Shown: positions 1 to 8,795 of the stretch, in pieces
Position numbering within the stretch: position 1 is the first letter of the stretch
Layout of the letters: each line of letters starts with the position of its first letter
Assembly (NCBI GenBank): GCA_964580675.1
Contig: CAZOLI010000011.1
Location: 25,319-89,318 of the forward strand
Length of the DNA: 64,000 bases
Reading direction: 5' to 3'
DNA from: CAZOLI01 sp964580675
GTDB lineage: Bacteria > Planctomycetota > MHYJ01 > CAYXQY01
Made by a program: the position numbers and the translations under genes
Notes under the pieces: model-generated
Database searches by the model: none
The model's input: only the letters and a program-made list of their open reading frames with translations
What the model was told of the DNA's origin: nothing

Positions 1-189
1 TTTCTTTGTTCCGGATTCCATCGAGGAATAAGCACCTTCTTCCATAAGGTTGACGGCGATTGTGCTATAATCACCGGAATCACCGTCCAGGAAACGGTCC
101 GGTTCCGGGGACGCCACGACGAACAGGAGAAGGCGCAGAAGAAGAGCTATACCGATGACGGATAAAAAATGAACGCGTTTTTTGTCCAT
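1..189 (-). CDS. Membrane glycosyltransferase, N-terminal fragment (GT39/ArnT-like)
   Basis: The gene runs off the left edge, so only about 63 N-terminal residues are visible. The ATG at 187-189 follows a GGAG about eight bases upstream on the minus strand. The fragment has a short basic start, a hydrophobic first membrane helix (about residues 9-24) and then an acidic DGDSGDYSTIAVNL stretch. A first helix followed by a periplasmic loop with D-x-x-x-Y-x-x-x-A is typical of dolichyl-phosphate-mannose/ArnT-type integral-membrane glycosyltransferases, which use polyprenyl-phosphate sugars. The family call rests on this fragment only. It could instead be another multi-pass GT-C enzyme. Confidence 0.55.
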   Translation of the reverse strand, partial: MDKKRVHFLSVIGIALLLRLLLFVVASPEPDRFLDGDSGDYSTIAVNLMEEGAYSSMESGTKK

Positions 190-621
190 TCTTGATCTCC
201 GGGACGAAGGGTACCGGGTTTCACGTGCAACTGAACAGCTGTATGTTTCCGTCCGCGCGGTTAATTCGTTTCGTATGTTCGGACGTTCGATTGTGTAAAT
301 CAACCGGTTTCGCCCGAGTTTGGCTGATGCATTGTCCATGAAATCTTTTCCCGGTGACGTCCGAACCCCGAGGAACGGACGGATTCATGCGATTGAGGTT
401 CATCTATATGATATATTAATCGGATATATTTTTATTTATAGCAATATAAACCAGCTGGAGACGGCCGTTCTTCTTGAATACCGTTACAGGGAAGCATTAT
501 AATTCTATCGCCGTTGGATGTCTGGTTTATGGAAGGGCATCGCCGGTTCAAACCCCCGAGTATCGGGGATTATTTTTATGTGAGTAGGATGAATGGAGAT
601 AAAGAAAACAGAAGGATATGT
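190..621. other. Intergenic region between divergent genes
   Basis: About 430 bases separate the leftward glycosyltransferase from the rightward lipoprotein gene. No convincing gene is visible. A strongly AT-rich tract at about 408-450, with repeated ATATATT motifs, may hold promoter elements for the rightward genes. I cannot define -35/-10 boxes with confidence. Confidence 0.5.
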
Positions 622-1404
622 ATGAACCGGCAAATATGGAAATGGTTGCTGGTACTAATCAGTTCAGGATGTCTCCTGTTCTGTACGCCCCGGCGCCATG
701 GCGACCGGGAATGGCCCGCAGAAACACATAGAGACACGAAAAACGCGACAAACGACATTACGGGCCAAACACCGGAAGACCCGACGTACTGGAATGTGCG
801 AATTCGGTTGCGAATGATTGATCGGGTTCGGAAGAAACACCAATCCGGATCAATTAACTGGTCGGTAGGGGGCCTGCAAACGCAGGCCGGTGGCGGGACG
901 GCAAACCTCTCCGACAACGGTGTTCGGATCGGGGTGCTGGGCAAAAACGCATCCCTTGAGGTCGAGGGTAGGTCGGACCGGAACACAATCCACCGAAGAC
1001 GTTCATTGCAAATAACCGTGATGAACGGGACGACGGGGATGCTCCGGTTAACAAAGATGCGGTCAGAGCCGATAAACATAAAGATATATGGATCCGGCGG
1101 TCGCCGGGTCGTACAACGTTACAATGTGAAGTCAACCGGAATGTACCTTCGGGTCCGGCCCGAGATTCTGGATGAGGGGCCGGAGATGAAGATCACCCTT
1201 GAACCGATGATCGCTCGAGACGGAAAAAACGCAGTAGAAGTTTCGGAGTTACGAACCACGGTACACGTTCGAAATGGACAGCGAATTGTGTTGAAGAAGA
1301 CCTCTTCCCGGTCGGAAAAACTGGGAAATTCGTTGTTTTCTGCCCGGTCGGCGTCCGAACGCCGAAACACCCTCTGGATTCTGGAGCCAGAAATCCTAAA
1401 ATGA
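622..1404 (+). CDS. Putative lipoprotein with secretin-like C-terminal region
   Basis: This 260-residue protein has unknown function. I chose the ATG at 622 because GAAGGA lies five bases upstream and it begins a clean signal peptide (MNRQIWKWLLVLISSGC) ending at a lipobox-like Cys. An in-frame upstream ATG at 589 and the longer frame from 514 lack this logic. The last 150 residues carry alternating beta-strand patterns, including LRVRPEILDEGPEMKITLEP and a later V-x-V-x-x-GQ-x-x-V. These resemble the strand order of secretin (GspD/PilQ) C-terminal domains, but the protein is far too short for a full secretin. It lies 22 bases upstream of accB, and in many bacteria pilQ-containing pilus operons sit near accBC. 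A decayed or specialised secretin relative is inference only. Confidence 0.5.
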   Translation: MNRQIWKWLLVLISSGCLLFCTPRRHGDREWPAETHRDTKNATNDITGQTPEDPTYWNVRIRLRMIDRVRKKHQSGSINWSVGGLQTQAGGGTANLSDNGVRIGVLGKNASLEVEGRSDRNTIHRRRSLQITVMNGTTGMLRLTKMRSEPINIKIYGSGGRRVVQRYNVKSTGMYLRVRPEILDEGPEMKITLEPMIARDGKNAVEVSELRTTVHVRNGQRIVLKKTSSRSEKLGNSLFSARSASERRNTLWILEPEILK

Positions 1405-1426
1405 TTCAAAAGGTTTCGAAGTAGAC

Positions 1427-2137
1427 ATGAAAGAAACAGACAACAGTGTAGCCTTGGACAAAAAAGAAGAGCAAAAAGAAAAAAATCAGGAAGAGGAGAA
1501 GGACGTGGAAGACCGAGAAGACCCGGACCCGGATACCGAATCGTCGGATGAATCCCGGGAGGAGGAATCGGAGGAGAATACGGACCGGGAACCGTCGTCA
1601 CAGGCGAGTCGTGATCTGGCGGAAATGGTTGAGTTGATGGATGAGCACGACCTTTCCGAACTGGAGTACGAGGACGATGACCGCAAGATCCGGTTGAAGA
1701 AGCAGGGGGCCTCAGGTGAGCCGACCGGAGGTCGGGTGCCACCGGCCGGCGGTTCGGCACCGGTACAGACGCCCGGGGGACAGGCCCGGACACCGGCAGG
1801 TTCCTCTGCCTCGGGTGGACAGGGGTCGGCTTCCCCGCAGCAGGACACATCCCAGCAAGCGGATAAAACCACGGAAGAACCAACGGACGAGGATGCCCAT
1901 ATCATTAAATCTCCCCTTGTTGGTACGTTTTACCGTGCTCCTTCGCCGGAAGCGGATCCATTTGTGGAGGAAGGAGACCACGTGGACGAAGACACGGTCG
2001 TCTGCATTATTGAGGCCATGAAAGTCATGAACGAAATTGATGCGGACGTGGAGGGGACCGTAAAGGAAATTCTCGTCAACAACGGAGAACCCGTTGATTT
2101 TGACCAGCCCATTTTTAAGATCGACCCGGCCGATTAA
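1427..2137 (+). CDS. accB: Biotin carboxyl carrier protein of acetyl-CoA carboxylase
   Basis: AccB carries biotin between the biotin carboxylase and carboxyltransferase halves of acetyl-CoA carboxylase, the first committed step of fatty-acid synthesis. The C-terminal biotinyl domain shows EAMKVMNEI with the biotin-accepting Lys at about residue 199, followed by the expected second half-barrel. A Pro/Gly/Ala-rich linker covers about residues 90-150. The usual AccB N-terminus is recognisable only at about residue 63 (LAEMVELMDEHDLSELEYED). The first 60 residues are therefore an extra, almost purely acidic extension. The start ATG has only a weak ribosome site, so a start nearer the conserved region is possible. 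It is followed after three bases by accC. Confidence 0.93.
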   Translation: MKETDNSVALDKKEEQKEKNQEEEKDVEDREDPDPDTESSDESREEESEENTDREPSSQASRDLAEMVELMDEHDLSELEYEDDDRKIRLKKQGASGEPTGGRVPPAGGSAPVQTPGGQARTPAGSSASGGQGSASPQQDTSQQADKTTEEPTDEDAHIIKSPLVGTFYRAPSPEADPFVEEGDHVDEDTVVCIIEAMKVMNEIDADVEGTVKEILVNNGEPVDFDQPIFKIDPAD

Positions 2138-2140
2138 TCA

Positions 2141-3490
2141 ATGCACTCCAGAATATTAGTGGCCAACCGGGGAGAGATTGCTCTCCGCATTATTCGCGCC
2201 TGTAAGGAACTCGGCATCGAGACGGTTGCGGTCTATTCGAAGGCCGATCGGGATGCCGTTTACCTGGACATGGTGGACGAATCGGTGTGTGTGGGGCCGC
2301 CGTCGTCGGCCGAGAGTTACCTTGATATATCGAAAATCATAAGTGCGGCGGAAGTAACGGACGTGGAGGCCATTCATCCCGGATACGGGTTCCTCTCCGA
2401 GAACAGTCATTTTGCCGAGGTTTGCAAGTCCTGCAACATTGGATTTATTGGCCCGTCTCCCGAAGCAAGTGAGACCCTTGGAAACAAGGCCCATGCACGC
2501 GAACTGGCCCGGGAGCAGGGCGTTCCCGTCACGGGCGGATCCAAAGGGGCTGTGCAGGATGAGCAGGAGGCCCTCGAACAGGCACAGGAAATTGGTTATC
2601 CCGTTATGATCAAGGCAGCCGGTGGTGGGGGGGGCAAAGGAATGCGTCTGGCCCATAATGACGTGAGTCTCGTGAATGGGTTTCACGCGGCTCAATCCGA
2701 GGCCGAGGCCGCCTTCAGCAATCCCGATTTGTACCTCGAGAAGTATATTGAGCAGGCCCGGCATGTGGAGGTTCAGATCCTTGCCGACGAACACGGAAAT
2801 TATGCACATCTGGGGGAACGGGAGTGCAGTCTGCAGCGGAACCATCAAAAGGTGGTCGAGGAGACGCCCTCACCCGTCGTGGACGAACAGCTTCGTCGTG
2901 AAATGGGGCAGGCGGCCATCGACCTTGCCCGTGCGGCGGATTACACCAATGCCGGAACGGTGGAATTTCTGCTTGATGACGAGGGCAATTTTTACTTCAT
3001 GGAAGTCAATGCCCGTCTTCAGGTGGAGCATACCATCACGGAAATGGTGACGGGTGTGGACATCGTCAAGGAACAGATACGTATTGCCTCCGGCGAACAA
3101 TTGAGTTTTGACCAGGAGGATGTGGAACTGGACGGATGGTCCATCGAGTGCCGGATCAACGCCGAAGATCCGGATCAGGATTTCCAGCCACGACCGGGAA
3201 CAATTGAAGAGTTTTTTGCCCCCGGGGGAAAAGGGGTTCGCCTAGACACACACTGCCATGAAGGAGCGGAGATTCTTCCGTACTACGATTCGATGATCGG
3301 GAAGTTGATCACACACGGAAAAACCCGCTCGGAAGCCATTTCCATCATGAAACGCGCCCTGGATGAATTTGTTATTGAAGGCAGTGCGTTAAAAACGACC
3401 ATCCCTCTTCAGCAGAAGATCATGCGAAATGTGAATTTCCTTCAGGGGGAAGTACACACGAAGTTTCTCGAGGACGACATGCTTTCCTGA
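2141..3490 (+). CDS. accC: Biotin carboxylase subunit of acetyl-CoA carboxylase
   Basis: AccC uses ATP and bicarbonate to carboxylate the biotin on AccB. At 449 residues it matches the family length. The ATP-grasp glycine-rich loop GGGGGKG is at residues 161-167 with Lys158 before it, the HVEVQI strand is near 208-213, and the signature MEVNARLQVEH places Glu288, Asn290 and Arg292 at the positions used in the E. coli enzyme. The N-terminal ILVANRGEIALRI is canonical. It starts three bases after the accB stop, so the two are surely cotranscribed. No fused carboxyltransferase or biotin domain is present, so this is the stand-alone bacterial type; accA and accD are not in the window. Confidence 0.97.
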   Translation: MHSRILVANRGEIALRIIRACKELGIETVAVYSKADRDAVYLDMVDESVCVGPPSSAESYLDISKIISAAEVTDVEAIHPGYGFLSENSHFAEVCKSCNIGFIGPSPEASETLGNKAHARELAREQGVPVTGGSKGAVQDEQEALEQAQEIGYPVMIKAAGGGGGKGMRLAHNDVSLVNGFHAAQSEAEAAFSNPDLYLEKYIEQARHVEVQILADEHGNYAHLGERECSLQRNHQKVVEETPSPVVDEQLRREMGQAAIDLARAADYTNAGTVEFLLDDEGNFYFMEVNARLQVEHTITEMVTGVDIVKEQIRIASGEQLSFDQEDVELDGWSIECRINAEDPDQDFQPRPGTIEEFFAPGGKGVRLDTHCHEGAEILPYYDSMIGKLITHGKTRSEAISIMKRALDEFVIEGSALKTTIPLQQKIMRNVNFLQGEVHTKFLEDDMLS

Positions 3491-3494
3491 TGAC

Positions 3495-4154
3495 ATGAAA
3501 CGAGATAACCTTATCATTTACCTGGCCAGGGGACTGAACTTCTTCGTCACCTTTGCCGTCGTTTTTGTTATTTTTCTGTGGGCCACCGAGTTTATCCACA
3601 TTGGCAAAGTGGAACTGGCCATAACGCAGTTCAGGGAAACCGTGGCGGGGTTTCGAATTCTGATCGTGGCCGGCGTTGCCCTCATCCTGATACTGAACCT
3701 CGTGGCCGTTTTGCGGGCGGCGCGAACGTCCTCCCACGTATCCCATATTCGAAAGGAAACGGACGACGGGGAATTTCTCGTTTCCGTAAAAGCGGCCGAG
3801 GAGACGCTGGAACGCGCCGTTGAAAGTCTTGCGGAGATTTATGACGTAAGCGTGAAGGTGCTGATTGATCGTCACCGCGAGGAGGACAAAATTCGGATTC
3901 GTGCAACCTGTTCCACGCAGGAAAAAACAAAGTTTCAGGACGTTGTGGATCAGGTAAAAGGTTTGCTTCGTGAACGGTTCGCCGAAATTATTGAACTGGA
4001 TGAGGAGCCGTACTTCGAGATCATTCTGGGGCGGGTGGTGGATGAGTCCGCCGAAAAGGAGGACACCGAAAAACGGGACACCGGTCAGGAGGAAGATCCA
4101 TACCTGTCCGAGACCTTCAGTGGACCGGAGTATCCCGTGGAGGACGAAGAGTAA
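3495..4154 (+). CDS. AmaP/Asp23-like membrane protein
   Basis: This 219-residue protein has two N-terminal membrane helices (about residues 12-30 and 52-72), then a soluble alpha/beta domain (about 88-175) and a very acidic C-terminal tail. This layout matches AmaP, the membrane anchor of Asp23-family proteins in Gram-positive bacteria, where the soluble part resembles the Asp23 fold. Asp23-family genes (YqhY) are often found directly after accBC, and here the gene starts four bases after accC. A link to cell-envelope stress or to tuning acetyl-CoA carboxylase is inference. The frame is intact and the start ATG is tightly placed. Confidence 0.7.
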   Translation: MKRDNLIIYLARGLNFFVTFAVVFVIFLWATEFIHIGKVELAITQFRETVAGFRILIVAGVALILILNLVAVLRAARTSSHVSHIRKETDDGEFLVSVKAAEETLERAVESLAEIYDVSVKVLIDRHREEDKIRIRATCSTQEKTKFQDVVDQVKGLLRERFAEIIELDEEPYFEIILGRVVDESAEKEDTEKRDTGQEEDPYLSETFSGPEYPVEDEE

Positions 4155-4283
4155 ACAGTACCTCCGGGAGAGGATGACGGTCTGAATCATTCCGGTTTTC
4201 GAAAACGAACCGGGGGATGTCGGGACCGTGACACAGGCACCCGGGAGAACGAAAAAGGGGCATATGGGTTCGGTGACCGAGAT

Positions 4284-5642
4284 TTACTGATCGATGTCGA
4301 ATTCCTTGACGTACTTCCACAGCGTTTTCCGGGAGACCCCCAGAATTTCCGCCGCTTCCGTTCGATTCCCATCCGTTTTTTCAAGAATCCGCCGGACGTA
4401 CCGTTCCCGTGCATTGTCGAGGTACTCTTCCAGGGACATGTTCTCTTCCGGTTTCGTGTCGGTTTTCCCGGACGGTTTCCCGGTGGACGGGTCCGGTAGC
4501 AGATGTTTCTTTTTCAGCACACCGTCCTCACCGGCAAGCGCAATTGCTCGCTGAACGGCATTTTCCAGTTCCCGAACGTTCCCCGGCCAGTCGTATTCCT
4601 GCAGTGCCATCAGTGTTTCTTCCGGTACCGAAAACTGGTCCCCGTTTCCGTACTTCCGGATGAAGTGGTTTACAAGCAGTGGAATGTTTTCTTCCTTCCG
4701 CTCCCGGAGTGGGGGAAGATAAATCGGCACCACGTTTAGCCGATAGTAGAGGTCCTCACGAAAATCACCCTCGTCCACGAGAGTTTTCAGGTCAACTTTC
4801 GAACTGGTAATAATCCGTATATCCACGGGGATGGTTTCTTCCGCGCCGAGTTTCTGTATTTCTTTTTCCTGAAGGACGCGGAGGAATTTGGTCTGAGTGT
4901 CCAGATCCATGTCGTCGATGTCATCCAGAAAAATGGCCCCGCCGTCGGCCTGTTCAAACCGTCCTTCGTGACTCTGTACCGCACCGGTGAATGCTCCTTT
5001 TTCGTGGCCGAACAGTTCGGCGTCGATCAGGGATTCCGGAAATCCCGCGCACGAAAATTTTACGAGTGGCCCATCGGATCGGGGACTATTCTCGTGGATG
5101 GCTTCCGCGACCAGCTCTTTTCCCGTCCCGCTTTCTCCCTGAATGAGAACGGTGGTCTCCGAGGAGGATAGGGTGGAGATGGTCTCGAATACTTCTTCCA
5201 TTTCCGGACCGGTTCCCACGATATTCTCAAATTCCTGCCGGGATTCCAGGAGTTCATCGTACTTTCGCGAGGTTTCACGAAGGTCTTTAAATTCCTCGAT
5301 TCGTTCCAGAAGGAGAACGACTTCTTCGTTCAGAAATGGTTTCTGGAGGTAATCAAATGCTCCGTTTTTCATGGCCTCCACGGCGGATTCCACGGTGCCA
5401 TAACCCGTGATTACAAGAACGTACACCTCCGGATACTCGTCGTTCACCTTTTTCAGGAGGTCCATCCCGTGGATTCCCGGCATTCGAAGGTCCGTGATCA
5501 GACAGTCCACGTCTTCTTCCTGAATGGTCTCAAGTGCACTGTCCCCGTTCTCCACCGTGGTTACGTCGTGGTCTTTTTCCTCCAGATCATCCCGGAGCGT
5601 CGTCCGTATGGTTTGCTCGTCATCGGCGATCAAAACGCGCAT
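4284..5642 (-). CDS. NtrC-family sigma-54 response regulator
   Basis: This 452-residue transcription activator has three domains. The receiver (about 1-115) has the phosphoacceptor Asp51 in LITDLRMPG and Lys101. The AAA+ domain (about 138-370) has Walker A GESGTGKE at 169-176, the sigma-54-contacting GAFTGA loop at 216-221 and GGAIFLDDIDD as Walker B. A Fis-type helix-turn-helix ends the protein (GNRTEAAEILGVSRKTLWKY). It should use ATP hydrolysis to open sigma-54 promoter complexes once phosphorylated. No histidine kinase is adjacent, so the partner is elsewhere. It is convergent with the AmaP-like gene and lies downstream of the EboE-like gene on the same strand, about 200 bases away. Confidence 0.95.
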   Translation of the reverse strand: MRVLIADDEQTIRTTLRDDLEEKDHDVTTVENGDSALETIQEEDVDCLITDLRMPGIHGMDLLKKVNDEYPEVYVLVITGYGTVESAVEAMKNGAFDYLQKPFLNEEVVLLLERIEEFKDLRETSRKYDELLESRQEFENIVGTGPEMEEVFETISTLSSSETTVLIQGESGTGKELVAEAIHENSPRSDGPLVKFSCAGFPESLIDAELFGHEKGAFTGAVQSHEGRFEQADGGAIFLDDIDDMDLDTQTKFLRVLQEKEIQKLGAEETIPVDIRIITSSKVDLKTLVDEGDFREDLYYRLNVVPIYLPPLRERKEENIPLLVNHFIRKYGNGDQFSVPEETLMALQEYDWPGNVRELENAVQRAIALAGEDGVLKKKHLLPDPSTGKPSGKTDTKPEENMSLEEYLDNARERYVRRILEKTDGNRTEAAEILGVSRKTLWKYVKEFDIDQ

Positions 5643-5850
5643 GATCTTCCGTGATTCCGTGATAAATGAATTGGACGGTGTTTCTTCCGGGAAACCGGTT
5701 ACGTGGTATATTATAACAGATTCCGCTCACGGATCCTGCTTACGAGGGAATTATATTCCTTCTCCGGGAGAGTTGAAATATGAAGCGATGGTGAAGCACC
5801 CAAACAAAGAATTCCCGATACACGGAAGAGTAACGTCCGACGGATTACCG

Positions 5851-7101
5851 TTAAACAGATTCGTACTGACTGGTTCGCAGGCGATCCTCAACCCAGTTGA
5901 ACTCGTTTTCCAGAACGTCCACGAGGTTTGTGATGTTCAGGGATTTCCTCGTGGAAATCGGGAGGACGTTCCAGGAATAAGTTTCAATTTCGAAGTGGGA
6001 ACACAGGTTGTTCTTAAACGAATAGTCAACCGCCTGAACCAGGACTTCCTGAGTGGTGTGAATGTCCCCGAATTTTTCGAGAAAGACCGGCACGTGAAAA
6101 TGCGTGCGCCACTCGGAAAAGGTTTTCCACTCTTCCAGTCGATCTCCTTTCAGAGCGGACAGATCCTTCACCGAGTGCAGTTGCCCGTTTCCGTCCCGTC
6201 CAAACGTCTGGTGGAGAAACTGGGTTTCGTCCATGTCCAGGAAGGTTCTGCGTCCTTCCGGTTTGGCGTCCGGGGAGAGAAGGACGGGAGCGCAACTGAT
6301 CTGGACTTTTCCAACGGTGATGTCCAGGTCCCGGAAGCGATCAATGGCCTCCGTTATGTCGTCGTAACAGACGGCCAGGTGGGACGTATCGATACAGACG
6401 CCGGTGTGTCTCCGAATCATGTTCCGGCTTTCCTCCGCCGAGAAGCCGAACGCCTCCCGGTATTGTTCGACCCCCTTCTGGAACAGATATTCCTCGAAAA
6501 ACGTAACAATATCACGGGTCCGTTCGAACGTGCAAAACGGCTCCGGCTCGATGCACATGACGATTCGTTTTCCGGTTTCTTCTTCCAGTTTTTTGTACTG
6601 GTATACGACCCGAAGCATGTTGCCCATCACGTGTTCCCAGGTGGCTTCCGAATTTCCCCATTCGCGAAAGGTACCGGGAAGCGTACTCACGGTGCCCGTC
6701 TGGATGTCTTCGGGAAGGAGCCGGGAGAGTATTTCCCCCGCCCATTTCGTGAAACGAACGCGATCTTCCTCCAGCCACGTCGGACGATATACGTCTTCTT
6801 TTACGCTCGAGTTTTGAAATTCACCGGCGGGAAAGGCGTTCAGGGTAAAGACGTACAGATCGTTCTCGTGAAGAAAGGAGACGAATTCATTGAATTTTTT
6901 TTCGTTTTTCCGGAGATCATCAACCGTCGGTAAGGAGAACCGGAGTCCCAGACCCAGTTTCTGGTCCGGGGCCACCCGTTCCTTCAGGGGAAGGGTATAC
7001 CGTTCTATGGAGGATTTGATCTGGTCGAGGGTAAAGGAAGGATGAACGTTCAAACAGTACGTCAGGTTTAACGAGTGTTCCTCGCTGGACCATTGAGACA
7101 T
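5851..7101 (-). CDS. EboE-like TIM-barrel protein
   Basis: This 416-residue protein closely resembles the EboE family of xylose-isomerase-like TIM-barrel proteins. Hallmarks are the opening LTYCLNVHPSFT, GLGLRFSL, the YVFTLNAFPAGEFQ segment, KEDVYRPTW, TGTVSTLPG and CIEPEPFCTFE. The Glu, His and Asp residues spread along strand ends (for example CIDTSHLAV and HFEIETYSW) are as expected for a metal-binding barrel. Known eboE genes sit in ebo clusters (eboABCDEF), implicated in moving or modifying secondary-metabolite precursors such as scytonemin monomers. Here no eboA, B, C, D or F is beside it; the neighbours are two sigma-54 regulators. The exact reaction is unknown. The start ATG at 7099-7101 is the only plausible one. 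Confidence 0.75.
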   Translation of the reverse strand: MSQWSSEEHSLNLTYCLNVHPSFTLDQIKSSIERYTLPLKERVAPDQKLGLGLRFSLPTVDDLRKNEKKFNEFVSFLHENDLYVFTLNAFPAGEFQNSSVKEDVYRPTWLEEDRVRFTKWAGEILSRLLPEDIQTGTVSTLPGTFREWGNSEATWEHVMGNMLRVVYQYKKLEEETGKRIVMCIEPEPFCTFERTRDIVTFFEEYLFQKGVEQYREAFGFSAEESRNMIRRHTGVCIDTSHLAVCYDDITEAIDRFRDLDITVGKVQISCAPVLLSPDAKPEGRRTFLDMDETQFLHQTFGRDGNGQLHSVKDLSALKGDRLEEWKTFSEWRTHFHVPVFLEKFGDIHTTQEVLVQAVDYSFKNNLCSHFEIETYSWNVLPISTRKSLNITNLVDVLENEFNWVEDRLRTSQYESV

Positions 7102-7163
7102 CAGGCACCTACTCCGTCGAAATCATTGACGGTGTTCGTATAAATACAGGCCGAGTTGATTTA

Positions 7164-7294
7164 TTTCGTGAGAATTCGGTTTGTCACCACTCAATTTATA
7201 TCATAATTTCGTGAATATTCAAGATGGACGGGAAATGTAATAAAATGGGGAAGTTCTACGAACAGGATCAGCTATTTCTCGTGAATTTTCGTGT
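7164..7294. promoter_or_regulatory. Repeated TTTCGTGA motifs upstream of a sigma-54 regulator
   Basis: The divergent spacer between the eboE-like gene and the next activator holds TTTCGTGA at 7164-7171 and 7207-7214, and TTTCGTGT at 7287-7294 just after a further CTCGTGAA. The surrounding bases are AT-rich (AATTTCGTGAATATTC). Such directly repeated 8-mers could be operator sites for either gene. No protein can be assigned, and chance repetition in AT-rich DNA is not excluded. Confidence 0.25.
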
Positions 7295-7346
7295 TAATAT
7301 CCTGTTGGAGAAACCGGAAGTTTTCTGAAATTCACGCCGGAAACAC

Positions 7347-8795
7347 GTGGCCGAACGGAATCAGAACATACTAATAGTGGACGACGACGAATCGGTTTGC
7401 AGCGCGTACGAACGGTTCCTGACGGGAGAGGGTTACACCGTCCGGGTGACCCCAACGGCCGAGGAGGGACTCGATGCGGCCCGGGAAAGCAAGCCCGACC
7501 TCCTGCTTCTGGACATCAAACTGCCGGGAATGGACGGGCTCGAAGCACTCCGGACATTTCGGGACCGGTACGAGGATCTCCCTGTTTTGTTGATTACCGC
7601 CTACGGCACCCTGGACACAGCCGTTCGGGCCCGGGAACAGGGTGCATTTGAATACCTCACAAAGCCCATTGACCTTGATGAACTATCGGACGTGATCAAA
7701 CGCGCTCTCGAACCGGTGACGGACGATCACGACATTCGGTCCTACGTTGAGGAAGGGATTCTGTCCTCCGACGCGGGAATGGTGGGCAAGAGTTCGGAGA
7801 TGCAGGAGGTTTTTTCGGAAATTGCCCGGTTGTCCAGCAACGACACCACCGTGTTTATCACCGGAGAAACGGGAACGGGAAAAGAGCTTGCGGCACGCGC
7901 CATTCACGAAAACAGTGATCGAAACGACGAAAAGTTCCTCCCGGTCGATTGTGCGTCGCTATCGGAGCAACTCATTGAATCGGAACTATACGGTCACGAA
8001 AAGGGGGCTTTTACCGGCGCTGACGAACGGAGCATCGGGAAACTGGAAGCCGGTGATGGTGGAACAGTGTTTCTGGATGAAATCACCGAACTCCCCCCGG
8101 ACAGCCAGGCCAAGTTACTGCGGTTTCTTGAACATCGCACGTTGTACCGGGTTGGGGGAAGTAATCCGATAGAGGTCGACGTACGGGTGATTGCCGCGAC
8201 AAACCGGGACGTTGAGGAACTGATCCGGTTGGGACAATTCCGGGAGGATCTGTATTACCGGCTGAACGTGTCGTCTCTGGAAATGCCTCCTCTGCGGCAC
8301 CGGAAGGAAGACATTCCGGTACTTGTTTTTGCGTTTCTGCGGGAGTTGGGGGAGGAACAGCATTCGGTTCCCGAGGAAACCATGGAAATGCTTCGGTCCT
8401 ACTCGTGGCCGGGAAACGTTCGTCAGTTGCGAAATGCCACCCGGCATGCGGTGTCGAAATCTCCCGGTTCAGAACTTCAACCCGGAGATTTTCCGGAAGA
8501 AGTTCGTTCGGTGGCAAACGGAAATCGGAACCGGTTTCAGCGGGACGTCCGAACCCTCCTTGCGGAGCAGCTTGACCACGAGAAGGACCTTGATGAGTCA
8601 GACGACCTCTATGATCAATTCCTTCAACCCGTTGAACGGATGTTGCTAAAAGAAGTCCTCGAACGTACTGAATTTAACATTACCAGAGCAAGCCGGGCCC
8701 TTGGCATTACAAGGACCACACTCAGAAAAAAAGCACGCCAGTTCGGCATTATCGAATCCGCCGGTGAAGATCACACAGATCGTGGCGACGCTTGA
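7347..8795 (+). CDS. Second NtrC-family sigma-54 response regulator
   Basis: This 482-residue activator has a receiver domain with Asp56 (LLLLDIKLPG) and Lys106, an AAA+ domain with Walker A GETGTGKE at 173-180 and GAFTGA at 220-225, IAATNRD, and a Fis-type helix-turn-helix near the C-terminus (NITRASRALGITRTTLRKK). It starts at a GTG (7347). It is a paralogue of the activator at 4284-5642 but not a close copy. The last 32 bases overlap the proposed start of the next glycosyltransferase, which suggests cotranscription and a possible role controlling the glycan genes that follow. No histidine kinase gene is next to it. Confidence 0.94.
   Translation: MAERNQNILIVDDDESVCSAYERFLTGEGYTVRVTPTAEEGLDAARESKPDLLLLDIKLPGMDGLEALRTFRDRYEDLPVLLITAYGTLDTAVRAREQGAFEYLTKPIDLDELSDVIKRALEPVTDDHDIRSYVEEGILSSDAGMVGKSSEMQEVFSEIARLSSNDTTVFITGETGTGKELAARAIHENSDRNDEKFLPVDCASLSEQLIESELYGHEKGAFTGADERSIGKLEAGDGGTVFLDEITELPPDSQAKLLRFLEHRTLYRVGGSNPIEVDVRVIAATNRDVEELIRLGQFREDLYYRLNVSSLEMPPLRHRKEDIPVLVFAFLRELGEEQHSVPEETMEMLRSYSWPGNVRQLRNATRHAVSKSPGSELQPGDFPEEVRSVANGNRNRFQRDVRTLLAEQLDHEKDLDESDDLYDQFLQPVERMLLKEVLERTEFNITRASRALGITRTTLRKKARQFGIIESAGEDHTDRGDA

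Noticed and set aside
3592..3600. A perfect DnaA box (TTATCCACA)
   Set aside because: It is a single copy inside the AmaP-like coding sequence, with no cluster around it.
5524..6933. A 469-codon open frame on the plus strand across the NtrC-type and EboE-like genes
   Set aside because: It lies antisense to two genes with clear family motifs, has no recognisable domain, and arises from the codon bias of the real frames. The same applies to long antisense frames at 17534-18595, 33147-34133 and 61222-62232.
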